Origin: Achromobacter sp.
GTDB taxonomy: Bacteria > Pseudomonadota > Gammaproteobacteria > Burkholderiales > Burkholderiaceae_B
Assembly: GCA_003454835.1 (NCBI GenBank)
Contig: DMTA01000403.1
Span: 1-6,510, forward strand
Direction: 5' to 3'
Length of the DNA: 6,510 bases
The notes below the pieces were generated by a model. That model ran no database searches. It saw nothing but the letters and a program-made list of their open reading frames with translations, and was not told the DNA's origin. Positions 1 through 6,061 of this stretch are shown piece by piece; position 1 is the first letter of the stretch, and the number at the start of each line of letters is the position of its first letter. The position numbers and the translations under genes are program-made.

Positions 1-645
1 CGCGAGCCGCTGGAAGCCACCCGCACGGCCGCCGGCGAAGACGGCATGCGGGCGCTCGTCGTACCCACCGACGTATCCGACGAGCAGGCGGTCCGGGATC
101 TCTTCGATACCGCCCAGCGCGAATACGGCCGTCTGGACGTGCTGTTCAACAATGCCGGACGGGGCGCGCCGGCCGTGCCGATCGAGGAATTGCCGGTTGC
201 CGTGTGGCGCGAAGTCGTCGACACCAACCTGACTGGCATGTTCCTGTGCGCGCAAGCCGCGATCCGCATCATGAAGGCGCAAAACCCGCGAGGCGGCCGG
301 ATCATCAACAACGGCTCGATTTCCTCGCACGCGCCGCGGCCGTTTTCCATTGCCTACACTGCCACCAAGCACGCGGTGACCGGGCTGACCAAGTCGATTT
401 CGCTGGATTGCAGGGCGTACAACATTGCCTGCGGCCAGATCGATATCGGCAACGCCGCTACGGAAATGACCGAGCGTATGGCCGCCGGCATCCTGCAGGC
501 CGACGGCAGCACCAAGGTGGAGCCGCGCATGGACGTTGCGCATGTGGCGCAGGCGGTGGCCGCAATGGCGCGTCTGCCGTTGGACGCCAATGTGCAGTTC
601 ATGACGCTCATGGCCACCAACATGCCGTTCGTGGGCCGGGGCTGA
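1..645 (+). CDS. SDR family NAD(P)-dependent oxidoreductase, 5' end missing
   Basis: This is the C-terminal 214 residues of a classical short-chain dehydrogenase/reductase. The reading frame is open from base 1, so the first ATG at 46 is internal and not the start. The N-terminal Gly-rich nucleotide-binding loop lies outside the window. Visible family marks, numbered from the first visible codon, are the adenine-contacting Asp in PTDVSD (about 24), the NNAG motif (50-53), the catalytic Ser in NNGSISS (106), and YTATK with catalytic Tyr119 and Lys123 exactly 13 and 17 residues after that Ser. The usual post-catalytic PG motif is replaced by CGQIDIGNA, which occurs in a subset of SDRs. The family performs NAD(P)H-linked oxidation or reduction of alcohols and ketones in the cytoplasm. 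The substrate cannot be read from this sequence, and the gene context (an unrelated convergent gene downstream) does not help. The family call is secure; the function is only generic. Confidence 0.93.
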   Translation, partial: REPLEATRTAAGEDGMRALVVPTDVSDEQAVRDLFDTAQREYGRLDVLFNNAGRGAPAVPIEELPVAVWREVVDTNLTGMFLCAQAAIRIMKAQNPRGGRIINNGSISSHAPRPFSIAYTATKHAVTGLTKSISLDCRAYNIACGQIDIGNAATEMTERMAAGILQADGSTKVEPRMDVAHVAQAVAAMARLPLDANVQFMTLMATNMPFVGRG

Positions 646-667
646 GCCTTCCTTTTGGAAACGAAAC

Positions 668-694
668 CGCCGGCACACGCGTGCCGGCGTTTTT
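668..694. terminator. Bidirectional intrinsic terminator between SDR gene and peptidase gene
   Basis: A perfect 9-bp stem, CGCCGGCAC (668-676) paired with GTGCCGGCG (681-689), closes a 4-base loop ACGC. Five T residues (690-694) follow on the + strand, 23 bases after the SDR stop. Read on the - strand, the same stem is followed by GTTTCGTTT, so it can also end transcripts from the converging peptidase gene, whose stop is at 731. Stem, loop and T run are seen directly; two-way function is inferred. Confidence 0.9.
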
Positions 695-730
695 GCGTTT
701 ATCCCCTGGCGCCCGCCGGACGCCCTCCGC

Positions 731-1327
731 TTAGCGCGAGGCCTGCGCCAGCAGCTGCTTGGGCGGGGTATCCAGATAGGCGCGGGCGCCCAGGTAACGC
801 TTGGACCAGTAGGCCGTCTTCATGTCGTCGACGCGCACCTTGGTGCCGCGGCGGGGGGCATGGACGAACTTGTTCTGGCCAATATAGATGCCGACGTGCG
901 AGGTGACGCCGCGTCCGCGGGTGGCGAAGAACACCAGATCGCCGGGACGCAGTTCCTTCTTGGCGGAGACGGTCTTGCCTTCGCTGCGCTGGGCGCGCGC
1001 GGTGCGCGGCAGGTCCAGGCCGGCGATTTCGCGGAAGACATACAGGACGAGGCCGCTGCAATCGAAGCCGTCGGCGTCATCGCCGCCCCAGCTGTAGGGC
1101 GTGCCGATGGCCTCGAGGCCGGCCTGCACGACGCGCTCGCGCAGCGTCAGAACGGTGGGCTCTTGCGCCAGGCTTAAGCCGCTAAGGGTGGGGCGGGCTT
1201 GTTCGGCGGCCAGGGATGCCTGGGCGGCGCCGGGAATCCAGGAGAGCGTCAGGGCCAGCAGAGGCGCTGACAGGAATGCGGGGGTGCGGAATTGGGCAAA
1301 GCGATACTTTCGCGTGGGCGGCGTCAT
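731..1327 (-). CDS. Exported NlpC/P60 (C40 family) peptidoglycan peptidase
   Basis: This 198-residue protein has a Sec-type signal peptide: a basic N-terminus (RKYRF, R14), a hydrophobic core of about residues 18-32, and a likely cleavage after AQA at 37. A short linker is followed by one NlpC/P60 domain (about 63-185). The catalytic triad is visible: Cys90 in GFDCSG, His144 in SHVGIYIG and His156 in FVHAP. The family motif GTPYSWGG precedes the Cys and RPGDLVFF lies between Cys and His. Enzymes of this family (for example E. coli MepS) are cysteine endopeptidases that cut stem peptides of peptidoglycan in the periplasm. There is no lipobox Cys at the cleavage site, so a soluble periplasmic protein is expected rather than a lipoprotein. 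No SH3 or LysM targeting domain is present. The ATG at 1327 is preceded by only a weak ribosome site (GAAGTGA), but it gives a complete signal peptide. The gene is monocistronic, divergent from amn and convergent with the SDR gene. The exact bond cut is not deducible. Confidence 0.95.
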   Translation of the reverse strand: MTPPTRKYRFAQFRTPAFLSAPLLALTLSWIPGAAQASLAAEQARPTLSGLSLAQEPTVLTLRERVVQAGLEAIGTPYSWGGDDADGFDCSGLVLYVFREIAGLDLPRTARAQRSEGKTVSAKKELRPGDLVFFATRGRGVTSHVGIYIGQNKFVHAPRRGTKVRVDDMKTAYWSKRYLGARAYLDTPPKQLLAQASR

Positions 1328-1359
1328 TACGTCACTTCAGAAATCGGAGTGGGCGGCAT

Positions 1360-1381
1360 GGCTTTGCCTGAGAGGCAAGCC
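1360..1381 (-). promoter_or_regulatory. Hairpin in the 5' leader of the peptidase mRNA
   Basis: On the - strand, GGCTTGCCT pairs with AGGCAAAGCC through a 9-bp stem with one bulged A and a 3-base loop CTC. It lies about 33 bases upstream of the ATG and is not followed by a U run, so it is not an ordinary terminator. It could shape mRNA stability or translation. No known riboswitch class is recognised in it. Confidence 0.4.
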
Positions 1382-1429
1382 GGCGGAAAGGGGAGCGGTT
1401 TACAGGCGGAAAGCAAGAAACGCCTCAAG

Positions 1430-1435
1430 ATTATA
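1430..1435 (-). promoter_or_regulatory. Candidate -10 box for the peptidase gene
   Basis: On the - strand this reads TATAAT, a perfect sigma-70 -10 hexamer. It predicts a transcript start near 1422 and a leader of about 95 bases before the ATG at 1327. At the expected 16-18 base spacing there is no good -35 match (AATGTA or ATGTAA). The promoter may therefore depend on an activator, or the nearby dyad may bind a regulator. Confidence 0.5.
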
Positions 1436-1469
1436 GTGTAATAATGTTTCATTACATTTGTAGTGCAAT
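1434..1469. repeat. Two direct copies of TAGTGYAAT, 27 bases apart
   Basis: TAGTGTAAT (1434-1442) and TAGTGCAAT (1461-1469) differ at one base. They are offset by 27 bases, about two and a half helical turns. The first copy overlaps the left arm of the dyad at 1437-1456. They could be paired protein-binding sites or chance similarity in an AT-rich stretch. Confidence 0.3.
1437..1456. promoter_or_regulatory. Dyad operator candidate overlapping the peptidase promoter
   Basis: TGTAAT (1437-1442) and ATTACA (1451-1456) form a perfect inverted repeat with an 8-base spacer. A second, offset dyad, TAATG-TTT-CATTA (1442-1454), is nested within it. The site lies immediately upstream of the peptidase -10 box, across the -35 spacer, where a repressor or activator dimer would act. 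The regulator is not identifiable. It resembles but does not match a Fur box, since the AATG and CATT arms are 3 bases apart rather than 5. Confidence 0.4.
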
Positions 1470-1611
1470 GCAGCATTATCAGCCGGCCACTGTTACGCCC
1501 CGCCCACCGCATCAGGTAACAAGCGCGCCGGGGAATGGCTCCTGCGTCAGCCGAAGTGTGAGATAACCACGACGGCGCGCCGGATGACATTTCATTGCCC
1601 AACGCCTCGGG

Positions 1612-1617
1612 CATAAT
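1612..1617 (+). promoter_or_regulatory. Candidate -10 box for amn
   Basis: CATAAT matches the sigma-70 -10 consensus at 5 of 6 bases and predicts a transcript start near 1623-1625. No good -35 element sits 16-18 bases upstream (the best are weak, such as TTTCAT at 1590-1595). A small inverted repeat, TGCCC (1596-1600) and GGGCA (1609-1613), overlaps its upstream edge and could be a regulator site. The position is supported by the strong stem that begins at the predicted start. Confidence 0.4.
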
Positions 1618-1622
1618 CGACC

Positions 1623-1668
1623 GCATCGGCCCCCGGACTTGCCACCTCGCGCGGCCGATGCAGGCAAG
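1623..1668 (+). promoter_or_regulatory. Possible H-type pseudoknot in the amn leader
   Basis: Stem 1 is a perfect 9-bp pairing of GCATCGGCC (1623-1631) with GGCCGATGC (1653-1661) around a 21-base loop. Within that loop CTTGCC (1638-1643) is perfectly complementary to GGCAAG (1663-1668), which lies just past stem 1. Together they give an H-type pseudoknot with connecting segments of 6, 9 and 1 bases. It ends 14 bases before the GGAG ribosome site (1683-1686) of amn, and its 5' edge coincides with the transcript start predicted from the -10 box at 1612. The base pairing is seen directly. A regulatory role (ligand-sensing leader, protein site or mRNA-stabilising 5' stem) is inferred. I do not recognise it as a known riboswitch class. 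Confidence 0.35.
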
Positions 1669-1695
1669 ACAGATAAGAAGGCGGAGTAAAGCTCA

Positions 1696-3195
1696 ATGAT
1701 GAACGCAGTACACCCTTTGTCGTCCATGAACCGGCCCGAGGCCCTGTCGTTTGAACCCTTCCAGGATGCGCTGTCCGCCGTCGACCGGCTGGCGGAAATC
1801 TATGCGCGCAACACGGCTTTCCTGCGTACCGCGTTCCGCGAGGTCCTGAAGGGCACGGGCAATGGCACCGCGCGATTCCGCGCCTACTACCCGGCCATCC
1901 GCATCGTCGTGGAAACCTACGATCCCATCGACACCCGGCTTTCCTATGGCCACGTGGCCGAACCGGGTTACTACCAGACCACCATCACGCAGCCGGTTCT
2001 GTTTCGCGATTACCTGATCGAGCAGATCGGCCAGTTGTTGCAGAACCATCGGGTTGCGGTCGAAGTGGGCGAGTCCGATTCCCCGATTCCGCTGCATTTC
2101 GCCTTTCCCGAGGGCGCCTATGTGGAAGGCGAGCACCTCGAGGCGCTCAAGCGGCCATTGCGCGACCTGTTCGACGTGCCCGACCTCGCGGTCACCGACG
2201 ACGCCATCGTCAATGGGTCGTGGCGCGGCAAGGACGGCGAACCGAAGCCGCTCGCGCCGTTTACCGCGCAACGCGTGGACTATTCCCTGCACCGGCTGCA
2301 GCACTACACCTCGACGGCGCCGACACACTTCCAGAATTTCGTGCTGTTCACCAATTACCAGTTTTACGTCGACGAGTTCTGCGCCCGCGCCCGCGCCCTG
2401 ATGGCCAGCGGCAACGAAGACTACGAAATGCTGGTCGAGCCCGGCAACCGCATCACACGCCGCGGTGAAAGCGGTCCTGGCGACGAGGCGCAGGCCGTGC
2501 GCCTGCCGCAGATGCCGGCGTATCACCTGGTGCGCGGCGATCACTCGGGCATCACGTTGGTCAACATCGGCGTCGGGCCGTCCAACGCCAAGACGATCAC
2601 CGATCACATCGCCGTGCTGCGCCCGCATGCGTGGCTGATGCTGGGTCACTGCGCCGGCCTGCGAGATTCCCAGCGCCTGGGCGACTACGTCCTGGCACAC
2701 GGTTATGTCCGCGAAGACCACGTGCTCGACGACGATCTGCCCACCTGGGTGCCCGTGCCGGCGCTGGCGGAAGTGCAGGTGGCGCTGGAGCAGGCGGTCG
2801 AAGAGGTGGCCGGGCTGTCCGGCTGGGACCTGAAGCGCATCATGCGCACGGGCACCGTGGCGACGATCGACAACCGCAACTGGGAATTGCGCGACCACGT
2901 TGATCTGGTGGAACGCTTCGCGCAGTCACGCGCGATTGCGCTGGACATGGAATCGGCCACGATCGCAGCCAACGGATTCCGCTTCCGGGTGCCTTACGGC
3001 ACCTTGCTGTGCGTCTCCGACAAGCCGCTGCATGGCGAACTGAAACTGCCCGGCATGGCCAGCGCCTTTTACCGGCGTCAGGTGAACCAGCATCTGGAAA
3101 TCGGCATCCGGGCGCTGGAGCGGCTGCGCGACATGCCGCCGGAGCGGCTGCATTCGCGCAAGCTGCGCACGTTCATGGAAACGGCGTTTCAATAA
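1696..3195 (+). CDS. amn: AMP nucleosidase
   Basis: This 499-residue cytoplasmic enzyme hydrolyses AMP to adenine and ribose 5-phosphate, a step in purine turnover and adenylate-pool control (EC 3.2.2.4). The E. coli protein is about 484 residues, so the length is normal. The N-terminal half (about 1-190) is the AMP nucleosidase-specific domain with FRAYYPAIRI and PIPLHFAFPEG. The C-terminal half (about 285-480) is a nucleoside phosphorylase-type fold with VNIGVGPSNAKT (289-300), MLGHCAGLRDSQRLGDY (315-331), the substrate-ribose contact Glu in LDMESAT (Glu419), and the likely catalytic Asp442 in VSDKPLHGE. The ATG at 1696 has GGAG at 1683-1686 with a 9-base spacer. A second ATG directly follows at 1699 and is a possible alternative start. 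In E. coli the enzyme is activated by ATP and inhibited by phosphate. The gene stands alone, divergent from the peptidase gene, with a possible structured leader and its own terminator. Confidence 0.96.
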   Translation: MMNAVHPLSSMNRPEALSFEPFQDALSAVDRLAEIYARNTAFLRTAFREVLKGTGNGTARFRAYYPAIRIVVETYDPIDTRLSYGHVAEPGYYQTTITQPVLFRDYLIEQIGQLLQNHRVAVEVGESDSPIPLHFAFPEGAYVEGEHLEALKRPLRDLFDVPDLAVTDDAIVNGSWRGKDGEPKPLAPFTAQRVDYSLHRLQHYTSTAPTHFQNFVLFTNYQFYVDEFCARARALMASGNEDYEMLVEPGNRITRRGESGPGDEAQAVRLPQMPAYHLVRGDHSGITLVNIGVGPSNAKTITDHIAVLRPHAWLMLGHCAGLRDSQRLGDYVLAHGYVREDHVLDDDLPTWVPVPALAEVQVALEQAVEEVAGLSGWDLKRIMRTGTVATIDNRNWELRDHVDLVERFAQSRAIALDMESATIAANGFRFRVPYGTLLCVSDKPLHGELKLPGMASAFYRRQVNQHLEIGIRALERLRDMPPERLHSRKLRTFMETAFQ

Positions 3196-3206
3196 AGCGG
3201 CCGCTA

Positions 3207-3253
3207 CCGGGAGGCCTCGGGGGCAGATCCGTCCCCGGCGCCCGGCCATTTTT
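3207..3253 (+). terminator. Nested-stem intrinsic terminator after amn
   Basis: An outer stem, CCGGG (3207-3211) with CCCGG (3241-3245), encloses an inner stem, CGGGG (3218-3222) with CCCCG (3233-3237). Five T residues follow at 3249-3253. It begins 11 bases after the amn stop. The stem is less regular than the one at 668-694, so efficiency is uncertain. The T run overlaps the proposed -35 region of lysP. Confidence 0.6.
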
Positions 3254-3279
3254 CATGTCGGGGCCGATTGCGCTATTCT
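3250..3279 (+). promoter_or_regulatory. Candidate lysP promoter
   Basis: TTTTCA (3250-3255) and TATTCT (3274-3279) each match the sigma-70 hexamers at 4 of 6 bases with an 18-base spacer. The GCGC-TATTCT-CGCGC setting resembles -10 regions common in related GC-rich betaproteobacteria. An alternative pair, TTGCGC (3268-3273) with GGTAAT 18 bases later, also exists. Neither is strong. The first predicts a leader of about 68 bases to the TTG start at 3354. Confidence 0.35.
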
Positions 3280-3341
3280 CGCGCGTTGCTCGGTAATCCC
3301 AGGGCGTTTGCGGACCGTTGCGCAAGCGCCATCCAGACGTG

Positions 3342-3346
3342 AAGGA
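3342..3346 (+). promoter_or_regulatory. Ribosome-binding site that sets the lysP start
   Basis: AAGGA lies 7 bases before the TTG at 3354. No comparable site precedes the in-frame TTG at 3318 or the GTG at 3339, and no in-frame ATG occurs before the conserved domain. This makes 3354 the best start. Confidence 0.65.
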
Positions 3347-3353
3347 ACGCATT

Positions 3354-4913
3354 TTGGCACCATCGGAACACGATGATCGTCGCTCAGGCGGCACGCGCAA
3401 CGCGCAGGCGGACAGGCCGTCCGAATTGCGGCGCACGCTGTCGGCGCGCCACCTGACCATGATCGCGGTGGGCGGGTCGATCGGCACGGGGCTATTCGTG
3501 GCATCGGGCGCGACCATCGCCACGGCCGGCCCCGGCGGCGCGCTGCTGGGCTATGTGCTGATCGGCATCATGGTCTATTTCCTGATGACCAGCCTGGGCG
3601 AGCTCGCCGCTGCCATGCCCGTGTCCGGCTCGTTCTCGACCTATGGGGCGCGCTACGTCGAAGACGGTTTCGGCTTCGCGCTCGGGTGGAACTATTGGTA
3701 CAACTGGGCGGTTACGGTGGCGGTCGACCTGGTCGCGGCGCAGCTCGTCATGGCGTACTGGTTTCCCGACGTGCCTGGCTTTTATTGGAGCGCGTTGTTC
3801 CTGGCCATCACTTTCGGACTGAACGCCATGTCCGCCCGCGGCTTCGGCGAGGCGGAATTCTGGTTTGCGCTGATCAAGGTGATTGCCGTGCTGGCCTTCG
3901 TCGTCATGGGCGTGATGATGCTGCTGGGCATCATCCGGGGCGGCGAGACGGGCGGGCTGGCCAATTGGACGGTGGGCGACGCGCCCTTCGCGGGCGGTTT
4001 TGCCGCGCTCATCGGCGTGGCGATGGTCGTGGGCTTTTCGTTCCAGGGCACCGAACTGATCGGCATTGCCGCAGGAGAATCCAAGGATCCGGCCCGCAAT
4101 CTGCCGCGCGCGGTGCGCCAGGTGTTCTGGCGCATTCTGCTGTTCTACGTGGCGGCGATCCTGGTCATTGGCCTCTTGATTCCTTATACCGACCCGCATC
4201 TGCTGCGCAACGATGTCAAGGACATCAGCGTCAGCCCGTTCGCGCTGATCTTCGAACGCGCGGGATTGTTGGGTGCGGCCTCCGTGATGAACGCCGTGGT
4301 GCTGACGTCGGTGCTGTCCGCCGGCAACTCCGGCATGTATGCGGCCACGCGCATGCTCTACAGCCTGGCCCGGGAAGGCAAGGCGCCGCAGATTTTCGGC
4401 CGGATTTCGCGCAGCGGCGTGCCCCTGTGGGCGCTACTGGCCACCACCACCGTCGCAGCGCTGTGCTTCTTCACCTTTCTTTTCAGCCCCGAAAAGGTCT
4501 ATATCTGGCTGCTCAACACGTCAGGGATGACCGGGTTCATTGCGTGGCTGGGGATCGCCATCAGCCACTACCGCTTCCGCCGCGGGTATGTGAAACAGGG
4601 CAACAGCCTGGCGGATCTGCCGTACGTGTCCCCGTTCTTTCCGTTTGGTCCGATCTTTGCGTTCGTGCTGTGCCTGATCATCACGCTGGGCCAGAACTAC
4701 CAGGCGTTCCTGGAGGACAAGATCCAGTGGGGCGGCGTGGTTGCCACCTATATCGGCATTCCGCTCTTCTTGCTGATCTGGGCCGGTTACCGCCTGACGC
4801 GCGGTTCGCGCTTTGTCAGCTATCGCGACATGCGCTTTCCGGACGCTCGCGCTCGCAGCGACTACCTGGATTCGGCGTTGCGGGGTGAGCCGGCGGCGGG
4901 CGAGGTCCGGTAA
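3354..4913 (+). CDS. lysP: Lysine-specific permease (APC superfamily)
   Basis: From the TTG at 3354 the product is 519 residues; E. coli LysP is 489. It is an inner-membrane, proton-coupled L-lysine importer with about 12 membrane segments. Similarity to E. coli LysP, compared from memory, runs almost the whole length: RHLTMIAVGGSIGTGLFVAS (32-51, first helix), GFGFALGWNYWYNW, FSFQGTELIGIAAGES (228-243), PYTDPHLLRNDVKDISVSPF and GMTGFIAWLGIAISHYRFRR. Residues reported as important in E. coli LysP for lysine binding or CadC signalling have counterparts: Tyr114, Lys175, Glu234, Glu242, Asp287 and Asp290. The differences are a polar N-terminal tail about 12 residues longer and a charged, Ala-rich C-terminal tail after about 496. 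The start is chosen on the AAGGA site 7 bases upstream; a TTG at 3318 would add 12 residues but lacks a good ribosome site. The gene follows amn in the same direction, but a terminator and a probable promoter lie between them. No cadC or cadA is in the window. Confidence 0.94.
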   Translation: MAPSEHDDRRSGGTRNAQADRPSELRRTLSARHLTMIAVGGSIGTGLFVASGATIATAGPGGALLGYVLIGIMVYFLMTSLGELAAAMPVSGSFSTYGARYVEDGFGFALGWNYWYNWAVTVAVDLVAAQLVMAYWFPDVPGFYWSALFLAITFGLNAMSARGFGEAEFWFALIKVIAVLAFVVMGVMMLLGIIRGGETGGLANWTVGDAPFAGGFAALIGVAMVVGFSFQGTELIGIAAGESKDPARNLPRAVRQVFWRILLFYVAAILVIGLLIPYTDPHLLRNDVKDISVSPFALIFERAGLLGAASVMNAVVLTSVLSAGNSGMYAATRMLYSLAREGKAPQIFGRISRSGVPLWALLATTTVAALCFFTFLFSPEKVYIWLLNTSGMTGFIAWLGIAISHYRFRRGYVKQGNSLADLPYVSPFFPFGPIFAFVLCLIITLGQNYQAFLEDKIQWGGVVATYIGIPLFLLIWAGYRLTRGSRFVSYRDMRFPDARARSDYLDSALRGEPAAGEVR

Positions 4914-4942
4914 CGGGTGGCCACGAAGCGGATGGCCGCCAG

Positions 4943-4962
4943 GCGGGGGTAGCAACCCCCGC
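4943..4962. terminator. GC-rich hairpin between convergent lysP and yicC
   Basis: GCGGGGGT (4943-4950) pairs perfectly with ACCCCCGC (4955-4962) around the loop AGCA. It lies 29 bases after the lysP stop and 14 bases beyond the yicC stop on the other strand. Neither strand has a T run after it, so it may act as a weak or factor-aided bidirectional terminator or as a 3'-end protecting stem. Confidence 0.5.
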
Positions 4963-4976
4963 GGGCGCCGCGCCGA

Positions 4977-5909
4977 TTATTCGATGTTCTGAGCCTGCTC
5001 GCGCATCTGCTCGATCAGCAGCTTCAGGTCCATGGCGGCGCGGGTGACTTCCATGCTGCCCGCCTTGGAGCCCAGGGTGTTGGCTTCGCGGTTCATTTCC
5101 TGGAACAGGAAATCCAGGCGCTTGCCCGCGCTGCCGGCATTCTTCTTGCCAGCTGCGGGCTTGCCGCCGCCGTCGGACAGCAGGTGACGCAGTTCTTCCA
5201 GGTGCGAGCGCAGACGCGACAGTTCTTCGGCCACGTCGATGCGCAGGGCAAAGAGGTTGGCTTCCTGCGACAGGCGTTCGGACAGTTCCGCGCCGGAAAT
5301 GTGGGTGAATCCGCCGGGGAAGGCAGACTCCACGCTCTCGCGCAGCTTGGCCGCCTGGCGCTCGCGGTGATCGGCCAGCAGTTGCGGCAGATGCGCCTGC
5401 ACGATGTCCACGACGCGCGCAACGCCGTCGGCGCATTCGCGCATCATGCCGGCCAGGCGTTCGCCTTCGCGCTCGCGGCCTTCCTGAAGCTGGGTCAGGG
5501 CCTGCTGCGCGGCCTGCAGGCACGCGGCGCCCCAGATCTGCGGATCCAGGGCGTCATTGCCACGCTGGCCGGGCCAGTTGAACAGTTCAGCCAGTCTCGG
5601 GGAGGCGATGTCCGGAATGATGCGGCGCGCGGCCTGCAGCTGTTCGGCCAGGCTGTCGAGCCAGGCGGGATCCAGCTTGGACAGGTCGGCGCTGGCCGCC
5701 CGGGTGAAGGACACGCGGATTTCGACCTTGCCGCGGGCCAGGTTGGTGGTCAGCAGCTCGCGCAGGGGCGTTTCCACGTGGCGCAGTTCGTCGGGCAGGC
5801 GGAAATACAGGTCGAGAAAGCGGCTGTTGACGCTGCGCAGTTCTATGGCGAGAGTGCCTTGTTCTAAGTCTGCTCGGGCGTTGCCGAAGGCGGTCATGCT
5901 GCGGATCAT
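4977..5909 (-). CDS. yicC: YicC family endoribonuclease
   Basis: This 310-residue protein starts with the family-typical MIRSMTAF, followed by ELRSVNSRFLDLYFRLP (23-39) and ARGKVEIRVSF, which mark the YicC N-terminal domain. The C-terminal DUF1732 part carries ERLSQEANLFALRIDVAEELSRLRSHL (split here: ERLSQE 211-216, RIDVAEE 223-229, SRLRSHL 231-237), then LDFLFQEMNREANTLGSK (265-282) and the ending LLIEQMREQAQNIE. E. coli YicC, about 287 residues, is reported to be an endoribonuclease that helps degrade the small RNA RyhB. The target here is unknown. The extra length is mostly a Gly/Lys/Ala-rich insert at about 246-262, between the SHLEEL helix and LDFLFQE. The ATG at 5909 has AGGA 10 bases upstream and matches the conserved N-terminus. 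The gene is divergent from rph, as in E. coli. No clear promoter is seen upstream: TTGAAA at 5995-6000 on this strand lacks a good -10 partner. Confidence 0.94.
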   Translation of the reverse strand: MIRSMTAFGNARADLEQGTLAIELRSVNSRFLDLYFRLPDELRHVETPLRELLTTNLARGKVEIRVSFTRAASADLSKLDPAWLDSLAEQLQAARRIIPDIASPRLAELFNWPGQRGNDALDPQIWGAACLQAAQQALTQLQEGREREGERLAGMMRECADGVARVVDIVQAHLPQLLADHRERQAAKLRESVESAFPGGFTHISGAELSERLSQEANLFALRIDVAEELSRLRSHLEELRHLLSDGGGKPAAGKKNAGSAGKRLDFLFQEMNREANTLGSKAGSMEVTRAAMDLKLLIEQMREQAQNIE

Positions 5910-5966
5910 GGTGTGCGTGTCCTGGTGATTCTTGGAATAGGAGCCGGTTGCGCCGGGGCCCGCGGC

Positions 5967-5981
5967 GCCCAGGTTCTGGGC
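5967..5981 (-). promoter_or_regulatory. Small hairpin upstream of yicC
   Basis: GCCCAG (5967-5972) and CTGGGC (5976-5981) form a perfect 6-bp stem with a 3-base loop, 58 bases or more upstream of the yicC ATG. If transcribed it would lie in the yicC leader. As DNA it is a compact palindrome that could bind a regulator between the divergent genes. It may also be chance in this GC-rich stretch. Confidence 0.25.
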
Positions 5982-6034
5982 AGCGGGTCTGTGTTTTCAA
6001 CCGGATACATCGCGGCAGGATACTCCAAGCGTGA

Positions 6035-6061
6035 TTGTCCCGTGGCGCCTGCCCGTACAAT
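6035..6061 (+). promoter_or_regulatory. Candidate rph promoter
   Basis: TACAAT (6056-6061) matches the -10 consensus at 5 of 6 bases. TTGTCC (6035-6040) matches the -35 at 4 of 6, but the spacer is a short 15 bases. The predicted start near 6068 leaves a leader of about 26 bases before the GTG at 6094. Confidence 0.45.

Larger units (their letters stand above)
1328..1695. other. Divergent intergenic region between peptidase gene and amn
   Basis: These 368 bases carry no convincing protein gene. The open frames here on either strand lack a good ribosome site and show no recognisable protein features. From left to right the region holds the transcribed leader of the peptidase gene (about 1328-1422), an AT-rich island with its promoter and dyad (about 1428-1480), a featureless GC-rich stretch (about 1480-1590), and the amn promoter and leader (about 1590-1695). 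The AT-rich island stands out sharply from the surrounding GC-rich sequence. Confidence 0.75.

Noticed and set aside
1363..1381. TPP- or glycine-riboswitch-like text (CTGAGA, GAGAGGC) on the + strand
   Set aside because: Only a few bases match. The remaining conserved core segments of either aptamer are absent, and the sequence is on the wrong strand for the peptidase leader and far from amn.
1581..1600. Possible Pho box or Fur box upstream of amn
   Set aside because: TGTCAT occurs once on the - strand at 1585-1590, but no second half-site at the 11-base period is present, and no Fur consensus with correct arm spacing is seen.
1327..1626. 99-codon - strand frame filling much of the intergenic region
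   Set aside because: It runs through the promoter island, has no good ribosome site and resembles no protein I recognise.
1693..2898. 401-codon open frame on the - strand opposite amn
   Set aside because: It is fully antisense to a clearly recognised amn gene. Its composition (runs of His, Gln, Arg, Val) is that of a GC-rich shadow frame, and no family motif is visible.
3686..4888. 400-codon + strand frame inside lysP
   Set aside because: It is an alternate frame of the lysP coding sequence, rich in Arg, Gly and His, without membrane segments or a plausible start.
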